Below are positions 1 through 10,260 of a stretch of 64,000 nt of DNA, piece by piece. Location of the stretch: positions 46,179,466 through 46,243,465 of the forward strand of contig OY743183.1 of NCBI GenBank assembly GCA_963555705.1. The letters are read 5' to 3'. This stretch comes from Ligustrum vulgare. Taxonomy: Eukaryota; Streptophyta; Magnoliopsida; Lamiales; Oleaceae. A program made the translations under genes and the position numbers. Numbering within the stretch: position 1 is the stretch's first letter; each line of letters starts with the position of its first letter. The notes below the pieces were generated by a model. It did no database searches, had not been told where the DNA came from, and saw nothing but the letters and a program-made list of their open reading frames with translations.

Positions 1-350
1 CTCCCATACTTATACTGAAGTTTGGTCTTATTGTAAATTTTACCTTTTTGTACATTAAATTTCCTGTTACAATTCCTATTAAGGCATCTTGTACTGAACT
101 TACAATTCCATCATCCATAATATAGAATTCAATAGGTGTATCTATTCATTCTCTAAAATATGCTTTTACTATAATTTGTACGGCTCCTAAATATATGTTT
201 TTTATTTTCCTTTTAGATCAGGATTCAATAGATTTATTTCTTGTCTTATAATTTCTTCATTTATTATAGGTATTAATGTATTTCCTGTAGTATCCCTTAT
301 GTCTATAGGGTGATTATGGTTTCTTGCTACATATGCTATTTCTTTATTTT
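1..350 (-). pseudogene. Caulimovirid movement-protein-like segment, partial
   Basis: The minus-strand frame just downstream of the stop near 350 carries a TTGNTLIP-like stretch, then after more stops a TPIEFYIMDD segment followed by GNLMYKKVKFTIRPN. This pattern is typical of the 30K-type movement proteins of plant pararetroviruses, which move virus through plasmodesmata. Several in-frame stops and one frame change break it. It continues past the left edge, so its true end is not visible. The assignment rests on motif resemblance only. Confidence 0.55.
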
Positions 351-351
351 T

Positions 352-823
352 CTACCAAAATGGTAAATTAAATATTTCTTTTGGCTCTACATCTAATTTT
401 GATTTTAAGATATTTTCATACATTTTAGGATTAAATATTAATCTTTCATTTAGTTGTTCTTCATTTTCTTCCAATTGGTATTCATATTCTTTAGATGTAC
501 ATTCTTCACTAATTTCTCTAATCATATTTATATATAAATATTCTTCTTCACTAGATTCATTAGTTTCACTTTCATTTGAAGACTCTAATTCCATTATAGA
601 ATTTATTACTTCATATTCTTCTAATTCATAAATTTCTTCATCTTCAGGAATTTCTTCTTATTCTTCTTCTTGTTTAATAGGTAATAGGTTGTAATTTTCC
701 TTTTCTATTAATGAAATATACATAATGTTTTTCTTTTTATCTTTCTTGGGACATTCTGGAGATATATGTCCTACTTCTCCACATGAATAACATTTACATT
801 TTTTAGGATTTTTAGGGTATGTT
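352..823 (-). pseudogene. Pararetrovirus capsid C-terminal part with CCHC zinc knuckle and acidic region
   Basis: A perfect C-x2-C-x4-H-x4-C zinc knuckle (CYSCGEVGHISPEC) lies at 751-792 on the minus strand, preceded by Lys-rich sequence. It is followed by a Glu-rich acidic stretch (352-650) with one internal stop near 655. Zinc knuckles in this position bind the viral pregenomic RNA during assembly. The frame differs from that of the upstream capsid segment, the two being separated by a 16-base homopolymer at 828-843. It ends at a TAG after a PFW motif at 352. Confidence 0.7.
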
Positions 824-1672
824 CTAGTTTTTTTTTTTTTTTTGCCTTAAATACCTTTTATATGGTACTCTATACCTTTTAAATGTTTTATTATATGGCC
901 TTTTATATTTATTGAATTTTTTAAATTTGTCTATAAATTTATCTTTTCTATAATATTTCTTTTTCTTATATTTTCTTTGTATATGACATCCCCATTGAGT
1001 TTGTTTATATTGTAATTTATCACAGCATAATGATTTTTTACTTGCTTTGTGAAATTTTATCATATTATTTGCTTGCATACATTTTTCTTTCTGTTGCATT
1101 TCTATAAATTGTATTCTTGTTCCTAGAATATTATTACTTAATGGTATTTCTAATTTTTCCCATTCCTTAAATAATTCTAAATTCCATGGGTTTGGTAGTT
1201 CAAAGAATATTTGGTTCACAATTTCCATACCATATGTTTCTTGATTATATTCTGTTTTTTCAAAATATTCTCTAAATTCGCATGCAAATTGTTTAAAGTA
1301 ACACATATCACATATTGATAAATTTTCTAATAAATATCTATTTCTTAGTTTTGAGCTGATTTTAGTATCTCCATCTATTACTAATGTATATTCTCTTTTT
1401 AATACATCCTCATATCTACTAAGTATAGTTCTCATTTTATCTTTGTCATTTCCTCTAACTTGTCCTATATAAGTTTCTGTTAAATTTCCTCACCATTTTG
1501 CAGTGGTTCCTATAAATGTATTCTCTAACATTAATTGGAATTGTTTTCCTATTAATTCTCTAGTATAGGCCATCATTGCCATAGATTTTATCCATAATTC
1601 TAATTCATGGTCTACATCTTGTACACATTCTAAACCTATCCATCTTCCTTCTGAACTAATTTGTGTTTCCAT
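824..1672 (-). pseudogene. Pararetrovirus capsid core, two frame-broken pieces
   Basis: Two minus-strand open pieces (1490-1672 and 824-1435) make up a caulimovirid capsid-like region. The upstream piece has a W-I-x-S/A-M-A-M-M-A-Y-T-R-E-L-I-G stretch ending in an FIGTTAKW motif, as seen before the capsid core in this family. The downstream piece has the Cys/His-containing core and a very basic Lys/Arg/Tyr-rich tail. A frame change and lost start separate them, and a 16-T run (828-843) puts the zinc knuckle out of frame. No functional product is expected. Confidence 0.65.
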
Positions 1673-1689
1673 ACTTCTCCATGGTGTAT

Positions 1690-2765
1690 ATTTTATAGGA
1701 TAATTTTTACTAGGCTTAGTGTAATATTTTTGTTGTGGTATAAAATTAATTAATTATTTGTTTTAAAATTTTGGTTTTGTCTTTGATTCATATAGATTTC
1801 TGGTGTATTTTGTGGATTAGTATTATTTGTATTTTCTTTTTTAACTTGGTTAGTTCCTATTTATTGTATATATCCTGATGAATTTTGTCCTGCTGGTACT
1901 ATAGCTCTTTGTTGTTCATTCATATTAATTTCTTCTATTTTAAGATTTTAAAATTTTTCTATATAATCTTCTACTGTTATGTAATCTTCTTCACCTTCTT
2001 CTTTAGGATTTTCCATAAATTTTTCTATCTGTTTAGTAATCATATTTATTCCTAATCTATTGATAGCTTTAAATTCTTTGTCAGTTATTATTTTTTTAAG
2101 TTTTCTTTTTTCCATTTCGTCATATATTTTTGTTAAATTTTGGTTTACAATTTCAATATTTTGCTGTATATTATCTAATCTTTTGTGTAAATCATTTTTC
2201 CCAATTTCTTCTTCTTTAATTGTTCTTATCATATTTATTTGTTCTATAATAGTTTTTTTCTCTGTAATTTCTATTGGGTTTTCATAAACTCCTACCATAT
2301 TCCCAATTTTATTTATTTTATCAGTTATTTGCTTAATTTGGTTTTCTAAGGTTATTAATTATTTTGATAGGTTATTTACTTATTGCTTTACCTCTAATAT
2401 TTGTTTAGGTGTATTTTTGTTTATATCTTTATGATCATTCGTTATTTCTATCATTTGTCTTATTTCTAATGGTAAATTATTGATTATTTCTTGAACTTGT
2501 TCTGTGTTCTTTACTTGTTCTAAATTTTGTTCTGTAGTTTTATCTAAACGTATTCCTAATTTATTTAGTAAAAATAAATTTGTCCAATTTAATTATTTTT
2601 GTTCTCCAAATCCTCATTCTCCTAATAGTATAAATGGTATAAATTTTCCATATGTTTCAGTTATTAATGCCCAATGACTATTATTCGGTAAATCTTTAGA
2701 TTTATAATTATATACTCTAGGTTCAATTATTGGTAATTTTTTAGACTTTTTCTAAATATATTTCT
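1690..2765 (-). pseudogene. Pararetrovirus N-terminal coiled-coil region of capsid polyprotein
   Basis: From about 2765 downwards a single minus-strand frame can be followed with only scattered stops. A 116-codon open piece (1948-2298) is rich in heptad-like Ile/Leu/Lys/Glu sequence, consistent with a coiled coil. Upstream, the same frame contains FIPFILLGE followed by a stop where Trp would fit (TGG to TGA). The region sits directly after the tRNA primer site, as expected for the start of the large structural ORF. Beyond the coiled coil no function can be read. Confidence 0.55.
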
Positions 2766-2779
2766 AAGTAATGCTACTA

Positions 2780-2791
2780 GCTCTGATACCA
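2780..2791 (-). promoter_or_regulatory. Pararetrovirus primer binding site (tRNA-Met)
   Basis: On the minus strand these 12 bases read TGGTATCAGAGC, the complement of the 3' end of plant initiator tRNA-Met and the conserved minus-strand primer site of Caulimoviridae. It lies between the 87-codon ORF and the large structural ORF. The match ends after 12 bases. Confidence 0.8.
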
Positions 2792-2830
2792 CACTGGACG
2801 GATCTTGAATTTTATATTTGCGGAATTAAA

Positions 2831-3094
2831 TTATAGTCTTCTTCTAACTCTTCTTAAGGCTCTTTCTCCATATTCATTTATACTTATATTTCCTTCATGT
2901 CTAATTTCAATTATTTCTATTAATCTAAAATATTCGTTATGTTGCCTTACTAATTTTCTAATTTCATCATTTATTTCTATAGCTTCTGTACTTAAACCTC
3001 TTCCAGTTCTTTCTAATTCTAAATATTCACTATGTATACTTCTAATTAGATCTTTTCTTTTTTCATGTAGTAGATGAGGGTCATAAACCGACAT
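2831..3094 (-). CDS. Small ORF upstream of pararetrovirus primer site
   Basis: An intact 87-codon minus-strand ORF starting MSVYDPHLLHEK and ending in an Arg-rich RRVRRRL tail. It is highly charged, predicted helical, and has no signal or membrane segment. It lies immediately before the tRNA-Met primer site, the place of the first short ORF in several caulimovirids. I do not recognise a specific function. As the only unbroken ORF in the viral block it may simply be too short to have gained a stop. Confidence 0.5.
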   Translation of the reverse strand: MSVYDPHLLHEKRKDLIRSIHSEYLELERTGRGLSTEAIEINDEIRKLVRQHNEYFRLIEIIEIRHEGNISINEYGERALRRVRRRL

Positions 3095-3351
3095 AATATT
3101 TTAGCTGTCAAATAATTTATAAAAATTATTTTTCAAGAATTTTATTATGTATTAAACTTAAAATAATATGTTAAATAAGGTATTGGTTGGATAAGTTATT
3201 TCTTTAGCTTTTAAAGGGTAAAATAGTTATTTTATGTTTGTTAATATGTTGTTAGTATATATTGTTAGTAAGTCTAGTATTTTCTTGTTTGGATTATGCA
3301 ACCTTGAAATCAGTCTCGATTTAAAGAATTGTTAATGTGACCTAAACATAA
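3095..3351. other. AT-rich stretch, no gene seen
   Basis: Sequence beyond the viral block. No ORF with coding character, no recognisable repeat. It could contain remaining viral leader or flank. Confidence 0.4.
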
Positions 3352-3890
3352 GGTTGTGTTTGAAATGCAACAAGTTCCATAGAAAAGGAATTTATTTTCC
3401 AACTTCCACAAAAAAAGTGTGTTTGATTGTCATAATTTTTTAGGTAATTGCATTTCCAACTTTGCTCCTCACGCGTGAGTGTTCCGTGAATTCAAGGAAA
3501 TTGTTTTTCCAGCTGGATAGGAGAATTTATTTTTAGGGAAAATCGCGTACCATTTTTTGTTACGTTTGATCATTTTTGTTGTTGTTAAATGATTTATTTT
3601 TTCTCAAAAATTAACATTATTATTATCAAGTACAAATGTGTGAAAATATATATAAAAAAATATTTTTTTATTATAATAGCTAAATTTTATTTTATTTTTC
3701 ATGGAAAATAATGTCAATCAAACAAAAAAAGTTGAAAAATTTCTCACTTTTTCCACCTAAAAAATTAAACCAATCAAACACATTAAACTTCCAATTCTCA
3801 GGAATTCAATTTCCTAGAATTCAATTCCAATGAATTCATTTTCTTTTCACTCAAATTCCACCCTCGCTATAAAACGCATCCCAAGTTCAA
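3352..3890. mobile_element. MITE-like element with inverted arms
   Basis: The left side reads GGTTGTGTTTGAAATGC and the right side, reversed, gives a related GAACTTGGGATGCG. Further in, GTGTGTTTGATTG on the left mirrors CAATCAAACACAT on the right, as do GGAATT-rich arms. No coding sequence. I could not fix a clean target-site duplication, so ends are approximate. Confidence 0.35.
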
Positions 3891-4320
3891 TTTGTTACCT
3901 AATATTGTGATTGTTTGTGACCCTAAAATAACGTGACTTAAAACTTTTTATTTTGTAACCTAAGATTTTATAATGTTGTGATTTTAATATTTATAATTAA
4001 TAAAATAGTTTTAATTGTTTAATTTAATTAATTAATTTTAGTTACAACCCGATTTTTGAAATTATTCAAATTTTATCTTAATTTTAAATTTTGCATTTAT
4101 AATCACCTTATTTATGTATTTCTTCCTTTTTTTTTTAAAGAACACCAAAATGAACTATAACAGTATGGTAAACAGCTAATTTCACCTCATCAACATTTAA
4201 ATCAATTTATAATAATTTCAGCTTATATTTATGAATAATGATGGTTCCAGACATTCTTTATTATGAGGTCAAAAATTAAGTTGCAATAATTTAAAGCAAC
4301 ATATAACATTATTGAAAAAA
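3891..4320. other. AT-rich stretch, no gene seen
   Basis: Very AT-rich DNA with short TAATTAATT runs and no supported ORF, RNA gene or repeat boundary. Confidence 0.4.
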
Positions 4321-4360
4321 CTAGTTGTCTATTCGTGCGATGCACGGAATATATAATTTT
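4321..4360 (-). mobile_element. Helitron 3' terminus (5' end not found)
   Basis: On the minus strand the sequence forms the hairpin CCGTGCATCGCACG and ends a few bases later in CTAG followed by T, the standard 3' terminus of plant Helitrons, which insert between A and T. The body would extend rightwards from here. I saw no convincing 5' TC terminus before the MITE at 4749. Confidence 0.55.
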
Positions 4361-4748
4361 TAAGTCATAATTTTGAAAATATTTTGATTCAATCATAATA
4401 AATAAAAAAATAAAATTTCAATACAAAATGTTATTGAATTTGAAACTTTAAAAAATACAAATTATTCAAAATAAAGAATGCTACATGTACACTAAGTATA
4501 CTGCGTCACTTAAAATTTGGCACTCATTTAAATTTTTTATATAATTTTTTTTATTTACATTTTTCTCTGAAAATTTGCCCACCTCATCACCTATTTCCCT
4601 TTTAATATGTTATTAATATGTTATAATTTTTTATTAACTATATTTTTTAATGTGTTGCTTACATATATTTTATTTGAAATCCAATATATTCATTAATATT
4701 TCCTTTTTTTTAAACATGCCAAAATTTTCAAAATGATGAAATGATTAA

Positions 4749-5350
4749 GCCTCCGTTTGGTAATAATGTTTGGTTTATAAACTTGTTTATTTATAATTTT
4801 TGGGTAAAAAGTATTGGCTGAAAATTGGAGAGAGAAAATATGTGTGGTTAAAAAGTTGATAGAAAATAATTAATTATTTTTGTAACATGCGTATTGAAGA
4901 GCTTACTCATTTATTGACATATTAGGAAGTAAAATTTCAATAATTCTATTTATTTATTTTCAAAATATATTAATTCAATTTTTTCATTTCTAACTTAACA
5001 AATTTATATAGCATATATTTATTTATTTTAAAATATATTAATCCAAAATTTTCATTTTCACTGTAACACATTTACATAGATATGATATGACATTTATTTA
5101 TATTCAAATATATTAATCCAATTTTTTCATTTCATATACAACACATGTTATTGAATTTGAAACTTAAAAAAAAAATCAAAATAAAAAATTCTATAATTTT
5201 TTTGGGTTTTTAAACACTATAATTTTCAATACAATTTTTTAACCACACATCTTTTCTCTCTTCAATTGTTAACCCTCCAATAATCTCGAGATACGTGAAA
5301 AAACCAAAAAATCTGTTTTTTTTTTTGGCAGAAACGCTCCGAACGGAGTG
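4749..5350. mobile_element. PIF/Harbinger-type MITE, 602 bp, TAA target duplication
   Basis: Starts GCCTCCGTTTGG and ends CGAACGGAGTG, flanked on both sides by TAA. Long inner arms are also inverted: AGAGAAAATATGTGTGGTTAAAAA on the left matches its reverse complement near 5245-5270. A 3-bp TAA duplication and terminal inverted repeats fit Harbinger-type MITEs. It contains only AT-rich sequence and no ORF. Confidence 0.6.
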
Positions 5351-5458
5351 TAATAAAAAAAATTCTGCTTTCTACTAACTATTCTCATAATCATAACATA
5401 ATAAAAGAAACCATTATTCTTTCACACAATTTGTAATGATGAGTGAAAAAAATACTAA

Positions 5459-5623
5459 GACTCTGTTCGACAATTATTATAACTAGTTTGAATTGATTAT
5501 TTGGATTTTTGGGTACACTGTGTGGTTAAATATTGGAAAGAGAAAATGTGTATGGTTAAAAAGTGATTTGAAAACTTGTACAATTTTAAATTATTGTTTA
5601 AGCCACAGTTGCTGAACAAAGGC
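5459..5623. mobile_element. Short MITE of the same family, 165 bp, TAA target duplication
   Basis: Begins GACTCTGTTCGACAA and ends GCTGAACAAAGGC, flanked by TAA on each side. It shares the internal GTGTATGGTTAAAAAGT segment with the 602-bp element next to it, so both are of one family. Confidence 0.55.
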
Positions 5624-6105
5624 TAAACTTGAAAGTAGTTATTAGGAAATAACTTCAAAAATATAGTAAAAGTCTAAGTAAAAAAAAAAAAAAGTGTGAT
5701 TACAATTCACAAAGTATTAAAGCTCAATAGTATTTAGAAAATTACATTCAAAGTGTAACGCTCCGAGTATCATAAACCCGAAACGCCACTTCGTCCTTTA
5801 AAACTAACTATTTAACAGAAATATTGCGAAAATAAACTAAATTTTAAACATCACGTTTATTTGAAAATTAGCTTATTTGAAAATTAGCAACGATAATTCA
5901 AATTTAAACAAATTTACTTGAAACAATTTATGAAATCCTAAGTCTCTATAAAATGAAATAACAAAGTTTATTAAACATGAGTTTCAAAAATACTTTCAAT
6001 TAATGATTTTCCATCACTGCCCTTCATTCGCCACCACCTTCAAAATCTCCAAATGTTGTTAGAATAACAGGGTGAGCATTTTGAAAGAAATACTCAGTAG
6101 ACTCT

Positions 6106-7786
6106 TGATAACGATCCGCAAGTGCACGGGTTGCGTAAGTAATAAAGTGGACGTGAGTCCAAGTATCGATCCCACAGAGATTGTGTTAAATTGTGTTTTA
6201 GATTACTACCTTAACCGGAACCAGGGATTTGCTTTGATTTGAGAATTTTGATTTTGAAAACTAAAACAAAGATTAAACTAAAAAATTGACAAATTTGATT
6301 TTAAACGAATGAAAATAAATGCGTTAGAATTATGAATCCATTTTGACTCTATCATCCATATCTTAACCAATTATTTAAATACAATTCACGGGTTTTGAAA
6401 ATCCATATTCCTAATGTTGTTAAAACTTCCTTTCAGACAAGTAATAACGTCTATTCCTACACACGACCCAACTATATTTCTATGTTGAATACAAATGTGC
6501 AAGAAAGCATTAAAAAAACTATGAATATTATAGCAGATAACACAAAGCATAGGGGTATATTTCTATCCCCTATCGGACTTTGTGGCAATCGAAACAAGCC
6601 TAATGAAATCCTAATCTTTCGAACTTAAGAAATCACAACCTAAAATCATACAACTAGTGATCAAGTAATTGCATGATAGAAAAAGTATAATTCAATTGCT
6701 TAAAATCATGAATTGCATAAATTAAATAATAGATTAAAATATGGAGTCAAGAAATCAAAACTTCATCACAATTCCAACACAATTAACCTAGCCTAGAAAC
6801 ATATTAGAAAATAAATAACAAGAGATATGAAAAGATGTAACCCAATCCATCTCCTTGTAATTGTATCTTCAATCTTGATCTCGTGCCTTAGGTCTGGTAT
6901 TTATAGATTTCCCTGAAAATTAGGTTAATTGAGGAGAAAACTGCTGAATTCCGCGTAAAAAGCCCACCTGAGGCCTAGTAGGGACCACCGTGCGACCGTA
7001 CGGTTCAAAAGTGCGTGATCGCAGCCTCGAAAAGCCAACCTTCAGTCGCTGATGTTTTTGACCGTGCGACCGCACGCTTTTTCAACCGTGCGGCCGCACG
7101 GTTATACCGGCAGCTACAGTTTTCTTCTTTAAATTTCAGCAATTTGGTCCTCATCCTTTTATTGCACAACATTTAGTATTTTCATCATATCTTTCTATTC
7201 CATTATCCGATTGAGGTACTTCAAAGTCTGTTAGAAAGATAACATAAAGGGCTAAAATTCTTCCTAAAATAGGATTTTCCCAATTCGAACGTTTATTTCT
7301 CCAAAATTAGGTTTCAAAGTCTGACTAAATATCTGCCCGAAGACCTTGTTTGATTTAAATGAATTTATGGTAATATTCTTACCATATTTCATTCCTTTTT
7401 GCCTTCTAATTGCATCCAATTGACTCCTAAAAGTCCTCAAGTATCTTATCTTGATCCGAATCAACTATTGAATATTTGCAATTTGGTCCTTCTTCTTTTG
7501 ATTTGTATACTTTAGTCCTTGAACTCCTAATTTCTTCCAATTTGGTTCTTTCTTTGACTTTTCTTTCAATTTAGCCCTTGATCTACTTCATCCATTCTTG
7601 ATTTGCATACTTTGGCTCTTTTATCATTCAATTTGCTTGTTTTTGCTCCAATTCCATTATTTTCTCGACTTTGAGATTATTTCTGAAATATAAACAAATA
7701 ATACAAAATAAATAGCAAATATTATAAAACAAACAAATAAAATCATACTTTTAGGATAGAAATAAGTGTATAAAATACACTTATCA
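6106..7786 (-). mobile_element. 1.68-kb LTR-like insert (solo LTR candidate)
   Basis: Starts TGATAACGATCCGCAAG and ends CACTTATCA, flanked by ACTCT and ACTCA, a 5-bp duplication with one mismatch. On the minus strand a TATAAATA box (6898-6905) is preceded by three GC-rich near-palindromes at 6987-7004, 7061-7076 and 7085-7102, each beginning ACCGTGCG. No ORF is convincing. An alternative reading is TTGATAA termini with a CTC duplication. The matching inner copy of the host element lacks this insert, which proves it is an insertion. Confidence 0.6.
6987..7102 (-). promoter_or_regulatory. Three GC palindromes upstream of LTR TATA box
   Basis: ACCGTGCGACCGTACGGT, ACCGTGCGACCGCACG and ACCGTGCGGCCGCACGGT lie 80-200 bp upstream of a minus-strand TATAAATA. 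The same motif trio sits upstream of the TATA box of the unrelated-looking solo LTR at 19148-20002. They are GC-rich islands in AT-rich DNA and could bind a transcription factor or be methylation targets. Confidence 0.5.
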
Positions 7787-8105
7787 ACTCATCGCCAATA
7801 ATTAATTTATAAAATAATTGAACACCTAATTATGCAAAATAATACAGTAACATTCTCATCATAAGCATCACATAGTGAGTGCAAATGAACATATTATCAT
7901 CTTTTCTCATGCAATAAAGCATATAAGTTATGACATGCATTGTAGCGACCAGAAATTTTTCGTTACTTTTAAATAAAATATTATAAAGGCGTGTTGCTAC
8001 GACTTATCTCATTTATTTTAAAAGAATATTCGTCTAGCCAATTATTAAGTGAAATTTAAATTTATTTTAATCGTAGTCAAATTTCAGATTTTATTAAAAA
8101 TGTTC

Positions 8106-8106
<1 letters not shown>

Positions 8107-8156
<50 letters not shown>
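8107..8156. repeat. (ATT)n microsatellite
   Basis: About 16 uninterrupted ATT units inside the inner LTR-like copy; the outer copy lacks the array at the matching place. Confidence 0.9.
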
Positions 8157-8161
<5 letters not shown>

Positions 8162-8996
8162 TTTTAAATCCAAAATTCAAATTTAAATTCTTAAAATCCA
8201 ATTTTTATCCAAAATTAAATTCTAGCTTAATTTCTTTTCAAGATTCGAAAACATCCAAGTTTATCAATCTGAGTTCATAATTATCCTGGAAAATTTTGTG
8301 ATTTATCCGAACCCAACCTCATCAATCCCTTAACCCACGTTTATCTGATAAGATTATGCAATTTCAATCCAAGTCCAACACTAAACTTTTCCACCTTTAT
8401 AACTCAATTCACATCTGAACTCACCCCTCACAACAGAAATTCCAACTCACGGTAATTTCTCTCTTTGGTTATTGTTTCTACCTAGCAAAATTTTGGTACG
8501 CACATCACCAGATTCCACTACCAACCTAAATCAACAGAGTGCAACTCCCACAGCCAATCTTCCCACCTCCACCTCTGAATGCCAACCAAAGCCAGGCCAC
8601 CAACTGTGCACCATCAACCACCATGGTCGAGACTCTCCACTGTACAATCAGTTTCACAACCCTACCCTCCATTATCTCCACCAGCCACGATCACCATACA
8701 CGCACCACCGTCCAATATCAATGTCGAATGTCTGAAATTTTACCCAAATTCAAACCAAAATCACTGCCACCAACACCACCTCCTGAACACGCACACCACA
8801 ACCCAAAGCCCAACGCCCAACGCCACCACACCGGCACCCTAACCATTGCGACCGCCACCTCCTTCTACTGCCTCTGCTTCAAATTTCAAAATCTCCCAAA
8901 TGCACACAAAAACCAAAAAACAAAACAAAACCCAAAATACTTACCTCGACCACCGGTATATTTCGTCGAAAATCACAACTCCCAAAGTCCTCCAAG

Positions 8997-9280
8997 CAGG
9001 CCCGTACCTGAGGGCAGGCCTAGTAGGCGGCCTTGGGCCCCCAACTTATGACCCAAATTAATAGGCTCAAAATTGATTTGTCATTAAAAAAAAAAAGCAA
9101 AAAATGAATTTGGGCCCTATTATTAATCACCAGCAAGTCCTCTGGTATGTCCTAGCCAAAAAAATGTTTGTGATTTTGGAACAGGTTGACTCTAGTTAAA
9201 AAAGGGGAAAAAATGTTGCACAAGCGAGGGCCTAATTTAGAAGTCCGCCTTAGGCCCTCACGATCACAGGTACGGCCCTG
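8997..9280. mobile_element. hAT-type MITE, 284 bp, 8-bp TSD
   Basis: Ends are CAGGCCCGTACCTG and its inverted partner CAGGTACGGCCCTG. The perfect 8-bp duplication CCTCCAAG lies at 8989-8996 and 9281-9288. GC-rich termini with an AT-rich core, no ORF. TIR style and 8-bp TSD fit non-autonomous hAT elements. Confidence 0.8.
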
Positions 9281-9659
9281 CCTCCAAGCCCCGATTTTTA
9301 CAGAAAATTTGACCCAACCATCCTCTTTTTTGTGACCCCGTCACTGGCGCTCTCCGTCGCCATTTGATGGCGGCATTACCGTCGGCAGTATCGAACCACG
9401 GAGAGGCCGATGCCTCTCTCCTCTGTTACGAATATAGAGAGAGATTGGGATATTGCCTTTTTACTGTTCGGTTGGGAATTAATTTACCAAATTAATACAC
9501 TAAAAGACAAAATAGACAACAAATTTAATTTACACAATTTCTCAAATCACTTTTTAACCATTCATATTTTCTCTCTCCAATTACACAATTTTTCAAACCA
9601 ATTTTTAACGACATATCTTACCTAGAAAATACAAATAAATCCAACCCAAAATTTAATTT

Positions 9660-10260
9660 AATTAGTCATTTCAGTCCCTATTGATTTAAAATGTTATATA
9701 CTTCAAGCCCCAAGTTTTAAAATGATCATTTCAGTTCCTAAATTTCAAAATATTTTAAATCAGTTTTAAATTATTTCAAGTCAACCCCTACAATTTTAAA
9801 TGTTTTAAATCTTGTCCCTAGTTTCAAAGGTTATCATTTTAATCCCAAATTTTGAAAGTAATTATTTTCTGTCCCTCAAGTTTTAAAATAGTTTAAACAA
9901 CCCCTTCATCTTTAAATTCATTTATTTCAGTCCCTGATTTTCTAGATTTACGTTTTATGGCCCTCAAGTTTCAAACTCATTTATTTAGTCCTTTTAGTTT
10001 TAAAGTTTCTTATTTCAACCCTATTTTAAAGTTTAGTTATTTCAGTCCTCTTTGTTTTAAATATTTAAATTTAAAATCCAAAAAAGTTTCAGGATTTCAC
10101 CAAATCAGTCCCTAAATTTCTTAGCTCCTACCTTCAGCTCATTATTTTCGAAAAGTCTATTTCAGTCCCTAAACTTTTAAATTCCAATATTCTTTAAAAT
10201 TAAAATTTAGTCCCTAAACTTTACTTTGTCACTTCAATCTTTCAATTTTCGAAGTACTAT
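9660..10260. repeat. Degenerate iteration of a CAGTCCCTAAA-type unit
   Basis: Roughly every 35-50 bp a variant of TTTCAGTCCCTAAATTTTAAA recurs, about fifteen times, in one orientation. A shorter inverted set of GGGGCTGAAATAG-like variants is present in the outer copy at 11220-11460. No coding potential. Confidence 0.6.

Larger units (their letters stand above)
1..3094 (-). mobile_element. Endogenous pararetrovirus (Caulimoviridae-like) copy, 5' part, decayed
   Basis: Read on the minus strand the block gives, in order, a small basic 87-codon ORF, a tRNA-Met primer site, a long coiled-coil/capsid reading frame, a CCHC zinc knuckle, an acidic stretch and a movement-protein-like segment that runs off the window edge. 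The capsid-before-movement order on one frame is what I know from cavemoviruses and solendoviruses; in petuviruses and badnaviruses the movement protein comes first. Stops and frame changes in every segment show that it is an old integrated copy. Protease and reverse transcriptase would lie beyond the left edge. The family call is firm; the genus-level resemblance is inference. Confidence 0.75.

Noticed and set aside
2060..3077. Plus-strand hydrophobic ORFs over the viral block
   Set aside because: They are antisense shadows of the AT-rich viral frames; apparent membrane helices come from reversed Lys/Asn/Ile codons.
8472..9061. Overlapping Pro/His/Thr-rich plus-strand ORFs (up to 170 codons)
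   Set aside because: They overlap in all three frames, lie inside an LTR-like element, show no domain, and one runs into the hAT-type MITE.
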